Shown here piece by piece: positions 8,434 to 16,818 of a DNA stretch of 38,633 nt (its first letter is position 1; each line of letters begins with the position of its first letter). The notes under the pieces are model-generated. The model made no database searches, had not been told where the DNA came from, and saw only the letters and a program-made list of their open reading frames with translations. The position numbers were made by a program, and so were the translations under genes. This DNA comes from a virus. The stretch is from IMG/VR virus record IMGVR_UViG_3300038761_000007, positions 1 through 38,633 of that record; one strand, written 5' to 3'.

Positions 8434-11400
8434 TAGCTGAGCACCGTGACTTTGTTGCGCGTCATTTGTCGCCCGGTGCGCTCGATGCTTTGGCGTTGGC
8501 TATTGCGTTGCTGCGCAGCACTGGCGGCATCGCTGGCGCGTTCGTTTCGCAGGGCGGCGACCTCGTTGCGCAGAGCTTTCATTTCTGCTAGCAGGGCGTC
8601 GTTGTTGTTGCTGTTTGTGCCAACGTTAATGCCGTATTTTCGCAGCGCGTCTGCCGACTCTTTGTCGATGATTATTTCGCCGTAATCGATAATCGCTTTT
8701 TGAGTGTGACTAACGAACGGTGTACCTGTATTGAATCGGTTAATTTCAGTCGCGCCATTTTCAAGCGCACTGGCAAAAAACAGCTCTTTGAGCGATTCGT
8801 AATCTTTGCCGCTGTCGAGCATATTTTGCCAAAAAGCGTAGCCGTCAGCATCGGGTGTTTTGTTCAAGCCCCGGCTGTAGAGCTCGTAAATGGGGTCGTT
8901 GCTGAGGTCGGCAGCTTGCACGCCGGTGGCACTGCTAAAGTCGGCAGAAAGCTCAGCGGGCAGCACAGCTAAAAGCTCGGCAACACTGTCGATGCCCGCT
9001 GTCATTCTTACGGCTTGCTGCAGCTGTGAAAGCGCGGTGTTGCCGAGGCTGAGCGTTGCACCGAGGGTTTTTGTTTGTATGCGCGCAATGTCGGCGCTTA
9101 CATCGGCCTCGGTTTTAAACTCTTTGCCCAGATCACCCAGCGAACCGGTGACGCTATTGAAAATGTCGGTGTACTGGCCCGAGCTGGCGTAATAGCTGGC
9201 GGCTTCTTTTAAATACGCCTGGCCGTCGGCACTTAGCGCACCGGCGGCGGCCAGGTCGCCCCCTTGCGCAGCGGCAAGGCTTGCGCTGTACTGGTTTTTG
9301 GCAAAATCTAACCGCGCTTTGTTAGACAGCGGCGAGAGCGTTGACAAGTTGAGCTGGTCGACGGTGTCGAGCAGCGCGTTAGCCACGCTTAGCATGGCGG
9401 CTTTTTCGTCGCGCAGGGCTTTTATGCGCGCATCGGCATTGCTTTGCAGTGCCGCACGCTCGTCGTTGTAGCTGCCAAGTATGCTGGTACTCATGTCGCT
9501 AATAGACTGGGTAGCAACGGCAACTTGTGACGATGCGCTGGATAAATAAGTGTCTAAACTGGGCGCGAGTGACACTAGCTGCGCAAATAAGGTTTGCGCG
9601 GCGCTGGTGGTAAGATCAAGACCGTCGACCAGTGCTCTAAAGCCCTCGTGGGTTTGCGGTACCGCCAGCCCTAGCTCGTTAAATTGCTGGGTTAGGGAGT
9701 CACCCAATTTTTCGAGCTTTTCGCCGTCGGTGTAAAACGCATCGTAATACGCATTAATGCCGGTGCTGAGCTGGTCCAGGCCGCCGAAGGCTTGCACTAA
9801 ACCGTCAGCGGCTGCCATGCCGGTCACGGAGAAGTCGATAAGCTCAAAACCCAGCGCGTCGAGGGCGCCGGTAACACCAACAAACTCAATCTGCACGCGG
9901 CTGATCGTGTCGGCTAAGGCTTCGCCCTCTTTCATTAAGGGCTCGAAGGGCGAGAGATCAACAACAAAGCCGGTGAGCTCTTCAACTTTCGATTGCCATG
10001 CGCCAGTAAAGTCGTCGAGTACCGATTCGACATCGCCCTGGTTAATGCCGTTGTATTCAGCGGAGCCGAAGAATGTTTTGCCCCAGTCTGTGCCAGCCCC
10101 AGCGGCTTTACCGTCGAGCGTGCGGCCAGTGAGGTTGACAGTGGTGCCCAGCTGCTCATAAAGCCCTGTTAACACAGTGTCTGTGTACGCAGCAGCTTCG
10201 GCTAATTGATCTGCCAAGGCAGTGCCTTCACTGCCAGCGCGTTTAGCGTAAGCGGTAAGCTCAAGACCGGATGCGCCGTAGGCTTTATGGCCCGGTGACA
10301 ATGAGCCGGGCTCGGTGAGAACGCCCAGCGAGACACGCTCTTTGCCGTCGCCGCCGAGAGCGGAGTCTGTAAGGCCCCCAATAAAACCGCCAACGGCAGA
10401 GCCTAGAGCCGTTCCGATAACCGGCACAATAGACCCTACATATGCACCTATACCCGCCCCTGCTGTTGCCCCGATATTGGAGTTGGCCTCTTTCCCGAAC
10501 AACCCTCCACCAATCTTATTTCCTGCATAACCGCCTGCAAAACCAGAACCTACTGTGTACAACCCCCCCAGCGCTAAGTTTCCGCCGCCTTGAGCAGCAA
10601 ACCCCGCGCTGCTTTCCAGCAACCCGGAGGCAGCATTACCAAACCCATTTTCGTAAAGAAGATTAGCAATGTAATCAACCCCACGCGACGCACTAAGATG
10701 TGCACCTGTAAGCCCTCCGTTTATAAGGGATTTCCCCGCGCTGAGTAAGTCAGCAACAGAAAACCCGCCCCCGCCCGAACTAGCACCGAATAAACCAGTG
10801 CCATCGCCCGCCGATGCAACACCACTGCCGCCCATGCCCAGCCCAATAATAATGGGTTTGGTAATGGCGAGGTGGGCCATTTCGGCTAGCAGGGTTTTAA
10901 AGCTGTCTAGTATGCTGTCGCCAAAGCTTTTGAAGCCATCGAAAGCGCCGGCCCATGCGTCAGCAAATGTCTCGTCGACTCGTTCTATCGCCCTGTCCCA
11001 CGCGGTGACGTAAACGCTGGTGGCTTTGGGGGTTTCGCGTTGCACGGTGGTGACTATTTGGCTTGTGCTGCTTTGCACCGTGGCAACCATTTTGCCGGTG
11101 GACACTGCCAGGGTATCGGGCAGGGTGTTAATGTTGCTGTTGATCAGTGCTGTTGAGACGTTAGCTTCTGCGGCTATTTTTTCAGCAGTTTTTTGTACGT
11201 CGTCTTCTGTTTCTCGTAACCATTTTTTAATCGATTGCGAGGGCAGCGCCTTTGTTGTTAAGTCTTTTAATTCTTGCGTTAGTTCTGTTGCTGTACTGCC
11301 AACAGCATCGGAAATATTTTGAAAAAACTGGCTTTCCGTGAAATTACCGCCGCCTGCGAACTCTGGCAGCTTGTTGAGCAACGAGGTAATCGCGCTGTCG

Positions 11401-12362
11401 ATGCCTGCCGTTGCAGCGAAAATGCCGCGATAAGTTTGAGCAACAACAACCGTCACACCCTTCCACACTATTTGTAGGCCGCGAGCGGCATCAGCAACAA
11501 AGCCAATGCCGGCAATCATGCCGTCGAACAAAGCGTCGGCAGTGTCTTTAGCTGAGCTCATCTCGCTGCCGACACCCAATAATTCGTTAGCGATACCGGT
11601 TAACGCAGGAGAAACTTTAACCGCAAGCTGTTTCCACAAGCCCTCGCTGGCCTGCCCTACCCTGCTCATGGCATCGTTGGCTTGCTCGATTTTTGCAGAG
11701 TCAACCCGGTTTATGGCCAAGCCCCATTGCTCGGTAAAGGCGGCGGCTTCTAGCGCGGCAGCGCTGCCGCCTTTGAGGGTGTTAAGTAACGCCACACCCT
11801 CGGAGTCGAATAACTTAAACGCCAGGCGCACACGGTCGGACTGGCTGCCTACGTCACCCATGGCGTCGCCAATGGCGGCAAACTGCTGGTCGGGCGAGAG
11901 CTTCGCCAGCTCGGCGGCATTAATGTTTAATTCTTTAAGCGCGTCTTTTGCCTCGCCTGTGCCCTGGGCGGCTTCACCCACACGGCGCACCATGCGCTGT
12001 AGACCCATGTCGAGGGTGTTAGCTGCTACACCGCTAAGCTCGGCCTGTATGCGCAGGGCGGTGAGGCTTTCAGTGGCAATGCCGAGCTTGTCACTGACTT
12101 TTGCAGTGCTGTCAATGGCGCTAAGCTGCTGCTTAACCATTACCCCAACACCTGCCGCAGCCGCTAGCGCAGCGGCTGAGCCGTAAGCGGCGACCTTTTT
12201 GGAGAGGTCGGAAAAGCTGGCGCTGTTGTCTTTATTGTGCTGTACGGCTTTTTTCTGGGTGTCGTTAAGGCCCTTTAGCTGGTCGTCAGTGAGCTTTAAA
12301 GCCGAGACACCACCTCTTGCGTCACCGGTAATTATTAAGCCGGTTTTTATGGTTTTTGCCAT
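8433..12362 (-). CDS. Tail tape measure protein with a DUF4214-like C-terminal segment
   Basis: 1309 aa, the largest gene, directly after the frameshifted chaperone pair. The N-terminal half is Ala/Leu/Lys-rich helix, the middle (about 560-700) has Gly-rich hydrophobic stretches that could insert in membrane, and long coiled-coil-like helices follow. Near residue 1165 a D-P-I-Y-E-L-Y-S-R-G-L-N-K-x-P-D-x-x-G-x-x-F-W motif matches DUF4214, usually found in surface-layer and adhesin proteins. The last 60 residues are a charged helix. At about 1.5 angstroms per residue the tail would be near 200 nm, a long non-contractile tail. Confidence 0.93.
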   Translation of the reverse strand: MAKTIKTGLIITGDARGGVSALKLTDDQLKGLNDTQKKAVQHNKDNSASFSDLSKKVAAYGSAAALAAAAGVGVMVKQQLSAIDSTAKVSDKLGIATESLTALRIQAELSGVAANTLDMGLQRMVRRVGEAAQGTGEAKDALKELNINAAELAKLSPDQQFAAIGDAMGDVGSQSDRVRLAFKLFDSEGVALLNTLKGGSAAALEAAAFTEQWGLAINRVDSAKIEQANDAMSRVGQASEGLWKQLAVKVSPALTGIANELLGVGSEMSSAKDTADALFDGMIAGIGFVADAARGLQIVWKGVTVVVAQTYRGIFAATAGIDSAITSLLNKLPEFAGGGNFTESQFFQNISDAVGSTATELTQELKDLTTKALPSQSIKKWLRETEDDVQKTAEKIAAEANVSTALINSNINTLPDTLAVSTGKMVATVQSSTSQIVTTVQRETPKATSVYVTAWDRAIERVDETFADAWAGAFDGFKSFGDSILDSFKTLLAEMAHLAITKPIIIGLGMGGSGVASAGDGTGLFGASSGGGGFSVADLLSAGKSLINGGLTGAHLSASRGVDYIANLLYENGFGNAASGLLESSAGFAAQGGGNLALGGLYTVGSGFAGGYAGNKIGGGLFGKEANSNIGATAGAGIGAYVGSIVPVIGTALGSAVGGFIGGLTDSALGGDGKERVSLGVLTEPGSLSPGHKAYGASGLELTAYAKRAGSEGTALADQLAEAAAYTDTVLTGLYEQLGTTVNLTGRTLDGKAAGAGTDWGKTFFGSAEYNGINQGDVESVLDDFTGAWQSKVEELTGFVVDLSPFEPLMKEGEALADTISRVQIEFVGVTGALDALGFELIDFSVTGMAAADGLVQAFGGLDQLSTGINAYYDAFYTDGEKLEKLGDSLTQQFNELGLAVPQTHEGFRALVDGLDLTTSAAQTLFAQLVSLAPSLDTYLSSASSQVAVATQSISDMSTSILGSYNDERAALQSNADARIKALRDEKAAMLSVANALLDTVDQLNLSTLSPLSNKARLDFAKNQYSASLAAAQGGDLAAAGALSADGQAYLKEAASYYASSGQYTDIFNSVTGSLGDLGKEFKTEADVSADIARIQTKTLGATLSLGNTALSQLQQAVRMTAGIDSVAELLAVLPAELSADFSSATGVQAADLSNDPIYELYSRGLNKTPDADGYAFWQNMLDSGKDYESLKELFFASALENGATEINRFNTGTPFVSHTQKAIIDYGEIIIDKESADALRKYGINVGTNSNNNDALLAEMKALRNEVAALRNERASDAASAAQQRNSQRQSIERTGRQMTRNKVTVLS

Positions 12363-12389
12363 AGTTTAAAAGCCATTTTACGCGGTGAA

Positions 12390-12743
12390 TTAAGGGGTTT
12401 TTAGTTTTTCAAGCGCGGCTTGCTCAGCCATTTGTGCGAGGGCGCCTTGTTCAATAAAGCGCACTTTTTCAAAGGTTTCGCGGGTATTTTCAATACCCTG
12501 CAGGGCGATAACGCTTTGCAGAGCTGTGTAGTCAATGCCTTGTGCGCCGCCCATGGGCAACAAGCGCCACTGGGTGGCGCAGGCGGCAAAAACCTGCCAG
12601 GCGGCGAGGTTTGCGTGGTCTAAATAAAAGGTTTCTGGCTGGTCGGTGGCAGGTTCGGGGGGCAGGTTTATGTATTTTCTGTCCTCTGCTGTGCCGTCGG
12701 CACCGGGTTTAACATAGGCCCAGGCACGACCAGCCTGTGTTAG
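12390..12743 (-). CDS. Tail assembly chaperone frameshift extension (GT product, DUF1799-like)
   Basis: This frame has no start of its own. It is entered by a -1 shift from the chaperone gene ending at 12740 and gives 117 more residues, from L-T-Q-A-G-R-A-W-A-Y to E-K-L-K-T-P. It contains L-A-A-W-Q-V-F-A-A-C-A-T-Q-W-R and G-I-D-Y-T-A-L, the pattern of DUF1799 proteins, which are the T part of lambda-G/GT-type chaperones. The stop is 27 nt before the tape measure ATG. The fusion would escort the tape measure during tail assembly. The shift signal is described separately. Confidence 0.85.
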   Translation of the reverse strand, partial: LTQAGRAWAYVKPGADGTAEDRKYINLPPEPATDQPETFYLDHANLAAWQVFAACATQWRLLPMGGAQGIDYTALQSVIALQGIENTRETFEKVRFIEQGALAQMAEQAALEKLKTP

Positions 12744-12749
12744 TTTTTT
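12721..12749 (-). promoter_or_regulatory. Programmed -1 ribosomal frameshift signal
   Basis: On the minus strand the zero-frame codons GAA AAA AAC TAA contain the canonical slippery heptamer A AAA AAC (12749-12743) directly before the stop. Five bases downstream is a hairpin, CAGGC / GCCTG with a 7-nt loop (12737-12721). A second hairpin, GTGCC GAC GGCAC, follows further on. Heptamer, spacing and stem fit -1 frameshifting as in siphovirus tail chaperone pairs. Confidence 0.88.
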
Positions 12750-13090
12750 TCTGTGAGCACCTTACGCATGTTTTCGTCTTGCACCATGACGCATTCTCGA
12801 GCCAGCGGCGCGGCGATGTAGTCAATACCGCTAATTTGTTCTAATAATTCAGGGGTAAACGGCAGTTTTTCGCCGGCTGGGTCGTACATATCGGGTAAGT
12901 CGATAATTAATTTTTTAATTATTTCTGAATCTTTTTTATCGCTTAAATTGTCGATAAATTCTGATTTTTCATCGCCATACAGCTTTTTAATCACCGCTGT
13001 AAAAGGCTGCTCGGTATAGCCTGTTTCACCGGGTACTTTTGCTGTAATCGTTGAACGCACTTGGTCTGCAGGATCAATAATAAATTTCAT
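12740..13090 (-). CDS. Tail assembly chaperone (G product)
   Basis: 116-aa acidic protein located between the tail tube gene and the tape measure, the fixed position of the lambda G-type chaperone. It is mostly helical with many Asp, Glu and Lys residues and no membrane segment. Translation ends at TAA immediately after the A AAA AAC heptamer, so a fraction of ribosomes should continue in the -1 frame into a DUF1799-like extension. The ratio of short to long product normally matters for tail assembly; the ratio here is unknown. Confidence 0.88.
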   Translation of the reverse strand: MKFIIDPADQVRSTITAKVPGETGYTEQPFTAVIKKLYGDEKSEFIDNLSDKKDSEIIKKLIIDLPDMYDPAGEKLPFTPELLEQISGIDYIAAPLARECVMVQDENMRKVLTEKN

Positions 13091-13157
13091 GAGTTGTCCG
13101 CCTTTTATTTAAAAAATGAATTAAAAAATAGAAAATGTCCGCTGTTTGAATCTAGCC

Positions 13158-13186
13158 ACCGCGCGGGGGCGGACTCCCTGCGCGGT
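13158..13186 (-). other. GC-rich stem-loop after the tail tube gene
   Basis: ACCGCGC (13158-13164) pairs with GCGCGGT (13180-13186), with extra GGG/CCC pairing inside. A smaller hairpin, GCACT GCG AGTGC, lies at 13191-13203. No T-run follows on the transcribed strand, so it is better read as an mRNA 3' stabiliser or processing site between the abundant tail tube message and the chaperone gene than as a terminator. Confidence 0.6.
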
Positions 13187-13219
13187 GTTGGCACTGCGAG
13201 TGCAGCGCGCTAGAACTGG

Positions 13220-14143
13220 TTAGGTGAAAACGATGCTGAGCTCGTCGTCGCCGGCGTCGGTGGGTGTCCAGAGGGTGTTCATGTTCATGACACTCAGGCC
13301 GTCGGAGTCGCTTAAGCTGGGCTGCGACAATTGCACGTTACTGCCGGTAATTTGCACAATGTTGCCTGCCGTGGTGCCGTGAATAATGTTAACGGCGACA
13401 AGGCTGCCCGCCTTGGCGATGCCCCAAAAGTCTTTAGTGCCGATGGCTTCTTGCTCAAACGACAAACTGCCTGCGGGTGCGCGGTCGGTAATAATGACGC
13501 TTTCGGAGTTGACCACGTTGCGATAAACAACGTTGTTGGCGATGTCAAGGCTGAAACTTTCGGCTTTGGCGTTGTAGCCGTCGACGGTGTAGGTGGGCGT
13601 GTTAGCCTCGGTAACCGGCAGCGGTGTTTGAAACGCCGTGGTGTCGGGTGTAATGAGTGCGGGCGCGGTGGGGTCATTGTGCAGACCGGTAAAAGTGAAC
13701 TGCATTTCGGGGATGGCGTCTTTACTGAGATTAAATTTCACGCTGCCCCGCGCGCCGGTGAGCTTGTGTAACTCGTTGTCGTGGTAGTAGTAGAGGGTGG
13801 CGCTTTCAAAATTGGACGAAACAAACGCGTAAGTGGCGCTGGTTGAGGCGACGAGCGTTTCAGCAAACGCGCAGGCACGCAATAGCGGGCCAAAACCGGG
13901 GGCGTCACCCGCCGCGCCAGCACCGGCTATCTCGACAGCAAAGCTGATTGTGGTATAGCGGCTGGTTGCAATTTCTGCCTCGTTACCGATAGAAGGTCGG
14001 TCAAGGTCGCGGCCCACACGGTTGCCCTGCTGCGGGTTTATTTGCAGGTTTTTGGTGAGTATGGCATTGGCCCCCGCCGGGGTGGGGTCGGTGCCGTAGG
14101 TGCTTTCAATTTTGGCGAGAATGTACTTTTTACGATAGAGCAT
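13220..14143 (-). CDS. Major tail tube protein
   Basis: 307 aa. The beginning (MLYRKKYILAKIESTYGTDP) is characteristic of siphovirus tail tube subunits, which often open with a K-x-E-x-T-Y-G-T-x-P segment. The rest is rich in beta strands, Thr, Ala and Gly. Position between head-tail joining genes and tail chaperones agrees. It polymerises into the tail tube. Its ATG overlaps the stop of a small upstream gene (TAATG). A strong stem-loop follows the stop. Confidence 0.88.
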   Translation of the reverse strand: MLYRKKYILAKIESTYGTDPTPAGANAILTKNLQINPQQGNRVGRDLDRPSIGNEAEIATSRYTTISFAVEIAGAGAAGDAPGFGPLLRACAFAETLVASTSATYAFVSSNFESATLYYYHDNELHKLTGARGSVKFNLSKDAIPEMQFTFTGLHNDPTAPALITPDTTAFQTPLPVTEANTPTYTVDGYNAKAESFSLDIANNVVYRNVVNSESVIITDRAPAGSLSFEQEAIGTKDFWGIAKAGSLVAVNIIHGTTAGNIVQITGSNVQLSQPSLSDSDGLSVMNMNTLWTPTDAGDDELSIVFT

Positions 14144-14313
14144 TAGTCGGTGGCCTTTTGTTTGTTAGCGGGGGCAGCCTGCGCTTTGCTGGCAGAAGGC
14201 TGGGTGGGTAAACGCTTGCCGTTTTTGTCGCGCGCTGGCTCTTGCGTGCAGTGAACTAATTCGGGTTTGTCGCCTTTTTTGTCAGCCGTGTAGCTGCCGC
14301 CTGCGTTGGCCAT
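14143..14313 (-). CDS. 56-aa Lys/Ala/Pro-rich hypothetical protein
   Basis: Small gene with AGAGG before its ATG at 14313 and a TAATG junction into the tail tube gene. The protein starts MANAGGSYTADKKGDKPELV and continues as a disordered Lys/Gln/Ala/Pro-rich tail. Cys21 and the early G-G-S-Y segment are the only notable residues. Composition recalls the 75-aa protein at 16523-16750. Its tight coupling to the tail tube gene suggests a virion accessory or assembly protein; family not recognised. Confidence 0.72.
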   Translation of the reverse strand: MANAGGSYTADKKGDKPELVHCTQEPARDKNGKRLPTQPSASKAQAAPANKQKATD

Positions 14314-14360
14314 GGTGGTGCCTCTTTATTTGTTGGGATTGTTGCGGGTTATAGGTTTTG

Positions 14361-15098
14361 TTACTGGGATATAAACAAGCCGTCCTGGTACTGCTCGCGC
14401 CAGGCGTAAAGACCACCGCCAATGTCGATGGCCGAGCCACTGGAATACTGCATTTCGAAATAGGTGGCTTGCTCTTGCCAGCCCAGTAGCGCTGTTTGAA
14501 GCTCTTGTCGCAGGGCTGTGATGTTGTTGCTTGACGACAAAAGGGTTATGCCGTAATTGCGGGTTACCCGCTGCTTTACGATGTTGTCATAGACTGATTC
14601 CACTGCTGAAACGCTGGGCAAATCGACCAGTACCGCCGGGTAATCACCACTTACACCTGAAACTGCAGGCACTATGTATTGCAGCTCAAGCCCGAACATG
14701 TGCAGGCCGGTTTTGTCGTCAAACGCGGCGGCGGCACCGGTGATGGAGATGGCACCAGCGGCGGCTTGCACTTGTGTTTCGGTGGCTGTGAGCAGGGCCA
14801 GTAGTGCGCTATAGCTAGATTCGCGCAGGGTGACGTCGAACGTGACCTGTGTGGCGATGCGGGCAGCGCCAATGGTGATGGGGTTGGCGCCAACCACTTG
14901 ATAAATAGCGTCGGGCGGAGTGTTGCCCGCTTGCGCATCGAGGGGGTAAACGCTGGCGCCGGTTAATTCGAGCATTGTTTTTAGCGCGGCGCTGGCTGCG
15001 GATGCGTCAACAGTGGCGAGTGATTCGCTGCTGGGGGCCTCGGCCACGACATTAAAGCCAGTGGTGTTGTTGATTATTTGGTCAAGCAGATTTTGCAC
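14361..15098 (-). CDS. Tail terminator-like protein, probably two domains
   Basis: 245 aa starting at GTG 15098 with AGAGAAA ahead; no ATG is suitably placed. The N-terminal about 145 residues and the C-terminal about 100 residues each look like a small alpha/beta tail-completion domain. The second (NYGITLLSSSNNITALRQEL to the end) has the R-x-E-L-x-x-A-L-x-G-W pattern of tail terminator proteins. It would cap the tail tube. A fusion of two such domains is unusual; many phages have a single domain of about 130 aa. It overlaps the HK97-gp10-like gene by 17 nt. Confidence 0.7.
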   Translation of the reverse strand: MQNLLDQIINNTTGFNVVAEAPSSESLATVDASAASAALKTMLELTGASVYPLDAQAGNTPPDAIYQVVGANPITIGAARIATQVTFDVTLRESSYSALLALLTATETQVQAAAGAISITGAAAAFDDKTGLHMFGLELQYIVPAVSGVSGDYPAVLVDLPSVSAVESVYDNIVKQRVTRNYGITLLSSSNNITALRQELQTALLGWQEQATYFEMQYSSGSAIDIGGGLYAWREQYQDGLFISQ

Positions 15099-15591
15099 TG
15101 GCTTTCTCTAAAAATGTTTGTACTTTGTTAAAAAAACGGGTTTGAAAGACTTCGTCGGTTTGTTCCCAACCGCTACCAATAAAAGGTTTTGCCTTCATGC
15201 CGGGGTGGTTCACTTTTTTGGCGAATGTGCCGTAAAAACGCAGGTATTTATGGCCGCTCTTGCGGCTGGGTTTAATTTTGTGGGCTTTTGCGCCGGTGTT
15301 TTCTAGCCAGTTGGCTTTGTATTGCAGTTTGTTTTTGGGGCCGATGTAAATAGCGGCATCGTCGGGGGCGATGCCCAGCTCGGTGCGCTCGGCGGGCTTG
15401 AATTTGCGGTGGCCTATCGACTTTTTCAGTGCGCCGGTTTTTACAGGGGCTTGCCGTTTTATCGCCTTTTTTACAGGCGCAGAAGCAAAGGTAAGCGCTT
15501 GTTGCTGGGCTTTTTTACCCAGGCCTGACTCCATTGATTCAAGCTCTTTAAGCATGTGAGCAACGGAGGGGGAGAATTCAAAATCAATCAT
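15082..15591 (-). CDS. HK97 gp10-like head-tail/tail completion protein
   Basis: 169 aa. It has the typical layout of the HK97-gp10 family: an N-terminal helical segment with A-P-V-K-T-G-A-L-K-K-S-I, followed by a Tyr/Lys-rich region (IYIGPKNKLQYKANWLENTG) and a C-terminal P-F-I-G-S-G-W motif. Such proteins join the tail to the head-completion complex. It lies between the head-tail adaptor and the terminator-like protein, the expected order. Confidence 0.88.
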   Translation of the reverse strand: MIDFEFSPSVAHMLKELESMESGLGKKAQQQALTFASAPVKKAIKRQAPVKTGALKKSIGHRKFKPAERTELGIAPDDAAIYIGPKNKLQYKANWLENTGAKAHKIKPSRKSGHKYLRFYGTFAKKVNHPGMKAKPFIGSGWEQTDEVFQTRFFNKVQTFLEKASAKSA

Positions 15592-15602
15592 GGGCTGGCT
15601 GT

Positions 15603-15923
15603 TTATCCGTCAATTAAATAAACGAGCATTTCAAGTTGTGTTTTGTGGCCCTTTTTATCCATGGGCGGGCTGGCAATCTCCCAAGTGTTGCCGTCGACGA
15701 CCAGGCGCCAGCTGGCTTTAATGTCGGCGCGGTAGCGCATCCATACACGGGCGACTAATTTGCCCTGCGTTTGGTGGGCGCTGTGTATTTCGCTGCCATT
15801 TAACGGGGCGAGGTCAACCCGAGCGGTGCCGACGCTGGTAAAGCCAGTACCGGTGCTGTAGGCGTCGCCTGTGGCGGCGGGCTTGAGTAGTTCGGCCACA
15901 TAGCGCAGCTTGCCCGCTTTCAC
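15603..15923 (-). CDS. Head-tail joining (adaptor) protein
   Basis: 106 aa matching the phage head-tail joining family (SPP1 gp16-like): starts K-A-G-K-L-R-Y, contains L-A-P-L-N-G-S-E and R-V-W-M-R-Y-R-A-D-I, and ends with a beta strand. The start is GTG at 15923, overlapping the TGA of the upstream gene (GTGA). It forms the lower ring of the head-tail connector. Confidence 0.88.
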   Translation of the reverse strand: MKAGKLRYVAELLKPAATGDAYSTGTGFTSVGTARVDLAPLNGSEIHSAHQTQGKLVARVWMRYRADIKASWRLVVDGNTWEIASPPMDKKGHKTQLEMLVYLIDG

Positions 15924-16522
15924 AGGCCGCTGACTGCCATGCTGTCGACGAGCATTTGGTAAGCCATTGGGGTTTCGCTGATATTGCCGGGTGCGCTGGC
16001 TTCGCGGTTTTCATAAAAATGGGCGGCGAGCAAGTAAATAGCCTGGCGAAGTTGCGCGGGGGCTTCGCCCTGGGCAACATCGCCGACAACGTCGACATGA
16101 CCCGCTTGATAAACGACGTTTACGCCATTAAAACGGCCCGCTTGCACACTGGGCCAGCTGGCGCCGGGGGCTGGAGCAATGCGGCCAACAATGCCAATGG
16201 TCGACACTTGATAGTCGGCGGGGTCGAGGGTTTGTTCTACGCCGTCGGTATCGAAATATTTGATACTTTCGACCGCTAATAAAGGCGGTTTTGGCAGGTA
16301 AATAACCGCCGGAAAGCACTCTAACGATGCCTGCCATTGCTGCTTGACGATGGCGCGGCCGGTATCGGCCTGCACTTGTGCGGTGGCTACGTCAATATAA
16401 ATGGCCAGCAGGTCGTCGTCGTCATCATGCTCGACCACGGTGTGGCTTTGCAGGTCGGCAACGCTAACCGGGGCTAAGGGCGCGGGTGTTAGCAGCGCTG
16501 TGTGTACGGGGATGTGGGGCAT
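15920..16522 (-). CDS. Head-tail connector (HK97 gp6-like)
   Basis: 200 aa. A leading low-complexity segment is followed by an acidic HDDDDDLLAIYIDVAT helix, the V-Q-A-D-T-G-R segment and a C-terminal helix with L-R-Q-A-I-Y-L-L-A-A-H-F-Y, all features of gp6-type connectors that form the ring under the portal. The stop overlaps the next GTG. It is placed directly after the small Lys/Ala-repeat protein. Confidence 0.85.
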   Translation of the reverse strand: MPHIPVHTALLTPAPLAPVSVADLQSHTVVEHDDDDDLLAIYIDVATAQVQADTGRAIVKQQWQASLECFPAVIYLPKPPLLAVESIKYFDTDGVEQTLDPADYQVSTIGIVGRIAPAPGASWPSVQAGRFNGVNVVYQAGHVDVVGDVAQGEAPAQLRQAIYLLAAHFYENREASAPGNISETPMAYQMLVDSMAVSGL

Positions 16523-16750
16523 TTAGTCGTTGCTGGCTTCGTCGTTGCTGGTGGTAGGCTGGGGGCCAGCGGCTTTCGCTTTGTTTGCAGAGGGAGCCTT
16601 CGCTTTATTCGCTGCGGGGACTTTTGCCTTATTAATAATTTCTAGGTCAATAGCGGCCTTAATTGCCGCCTCAGACATTTCTTCATCTTTAGCAACCTGA
16701 ATCACGATGAAACCGTTTGGGGAATATTTAAACTTTTTTGGCGCCTTCAT
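16523..16750 (-). CDS. 75-aa protein with Lys/Ala/Pro tandem repeats
   Basis: Start chosen at the ATG at 16750, which has GGAGA 8 nt upstream; a longer GTG-initiated frame would run through a terminator and is unlikely. The N-terminal about 40 residues form a small alpha/beta fold (APKKFKYSPNGFIVIQ). The C-terminus is a tandem repeat of K-A-K-x-P-x-A-N units, a flexible basic tail. Between capsid and connector genes, it may be a head or DNA-binding accessory protein. Function unknown. Confidence 0.72.
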   Translation of the reverse strand: MKAPKKFKYSPNGFIVIQVAKDEEMSEAAIKAAIDLEIINKAKVPAANKAKAPSANKAKAAGPQPTTSNDEASND

Positions 16751-16760
16751 TTTGTTCTCC

Positions 16761-16793
16761 AAAAAAAGGCCCGGCTGAAGCGAGGGCCTTTTT
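16761..16793 (-). terminator. Rho-independent terminator within the late operon
   Basis: On the minus strand AAGGCCC pairs with GGGCCTT around an 11-nt loop and is followed by a run of seven T. It is also A-rich on the other side, so it may work in both directions. It lies between the decoration-like gene (ends 16819) and the 75-aa gene, and would reduce transcription of connector and tail genes relative to the capsid unless antiterminated. Confidence 0.85.
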
Positions 16794-16818
16794 GTGTGTA
16801 CGTGAATATGCTGTCTGG

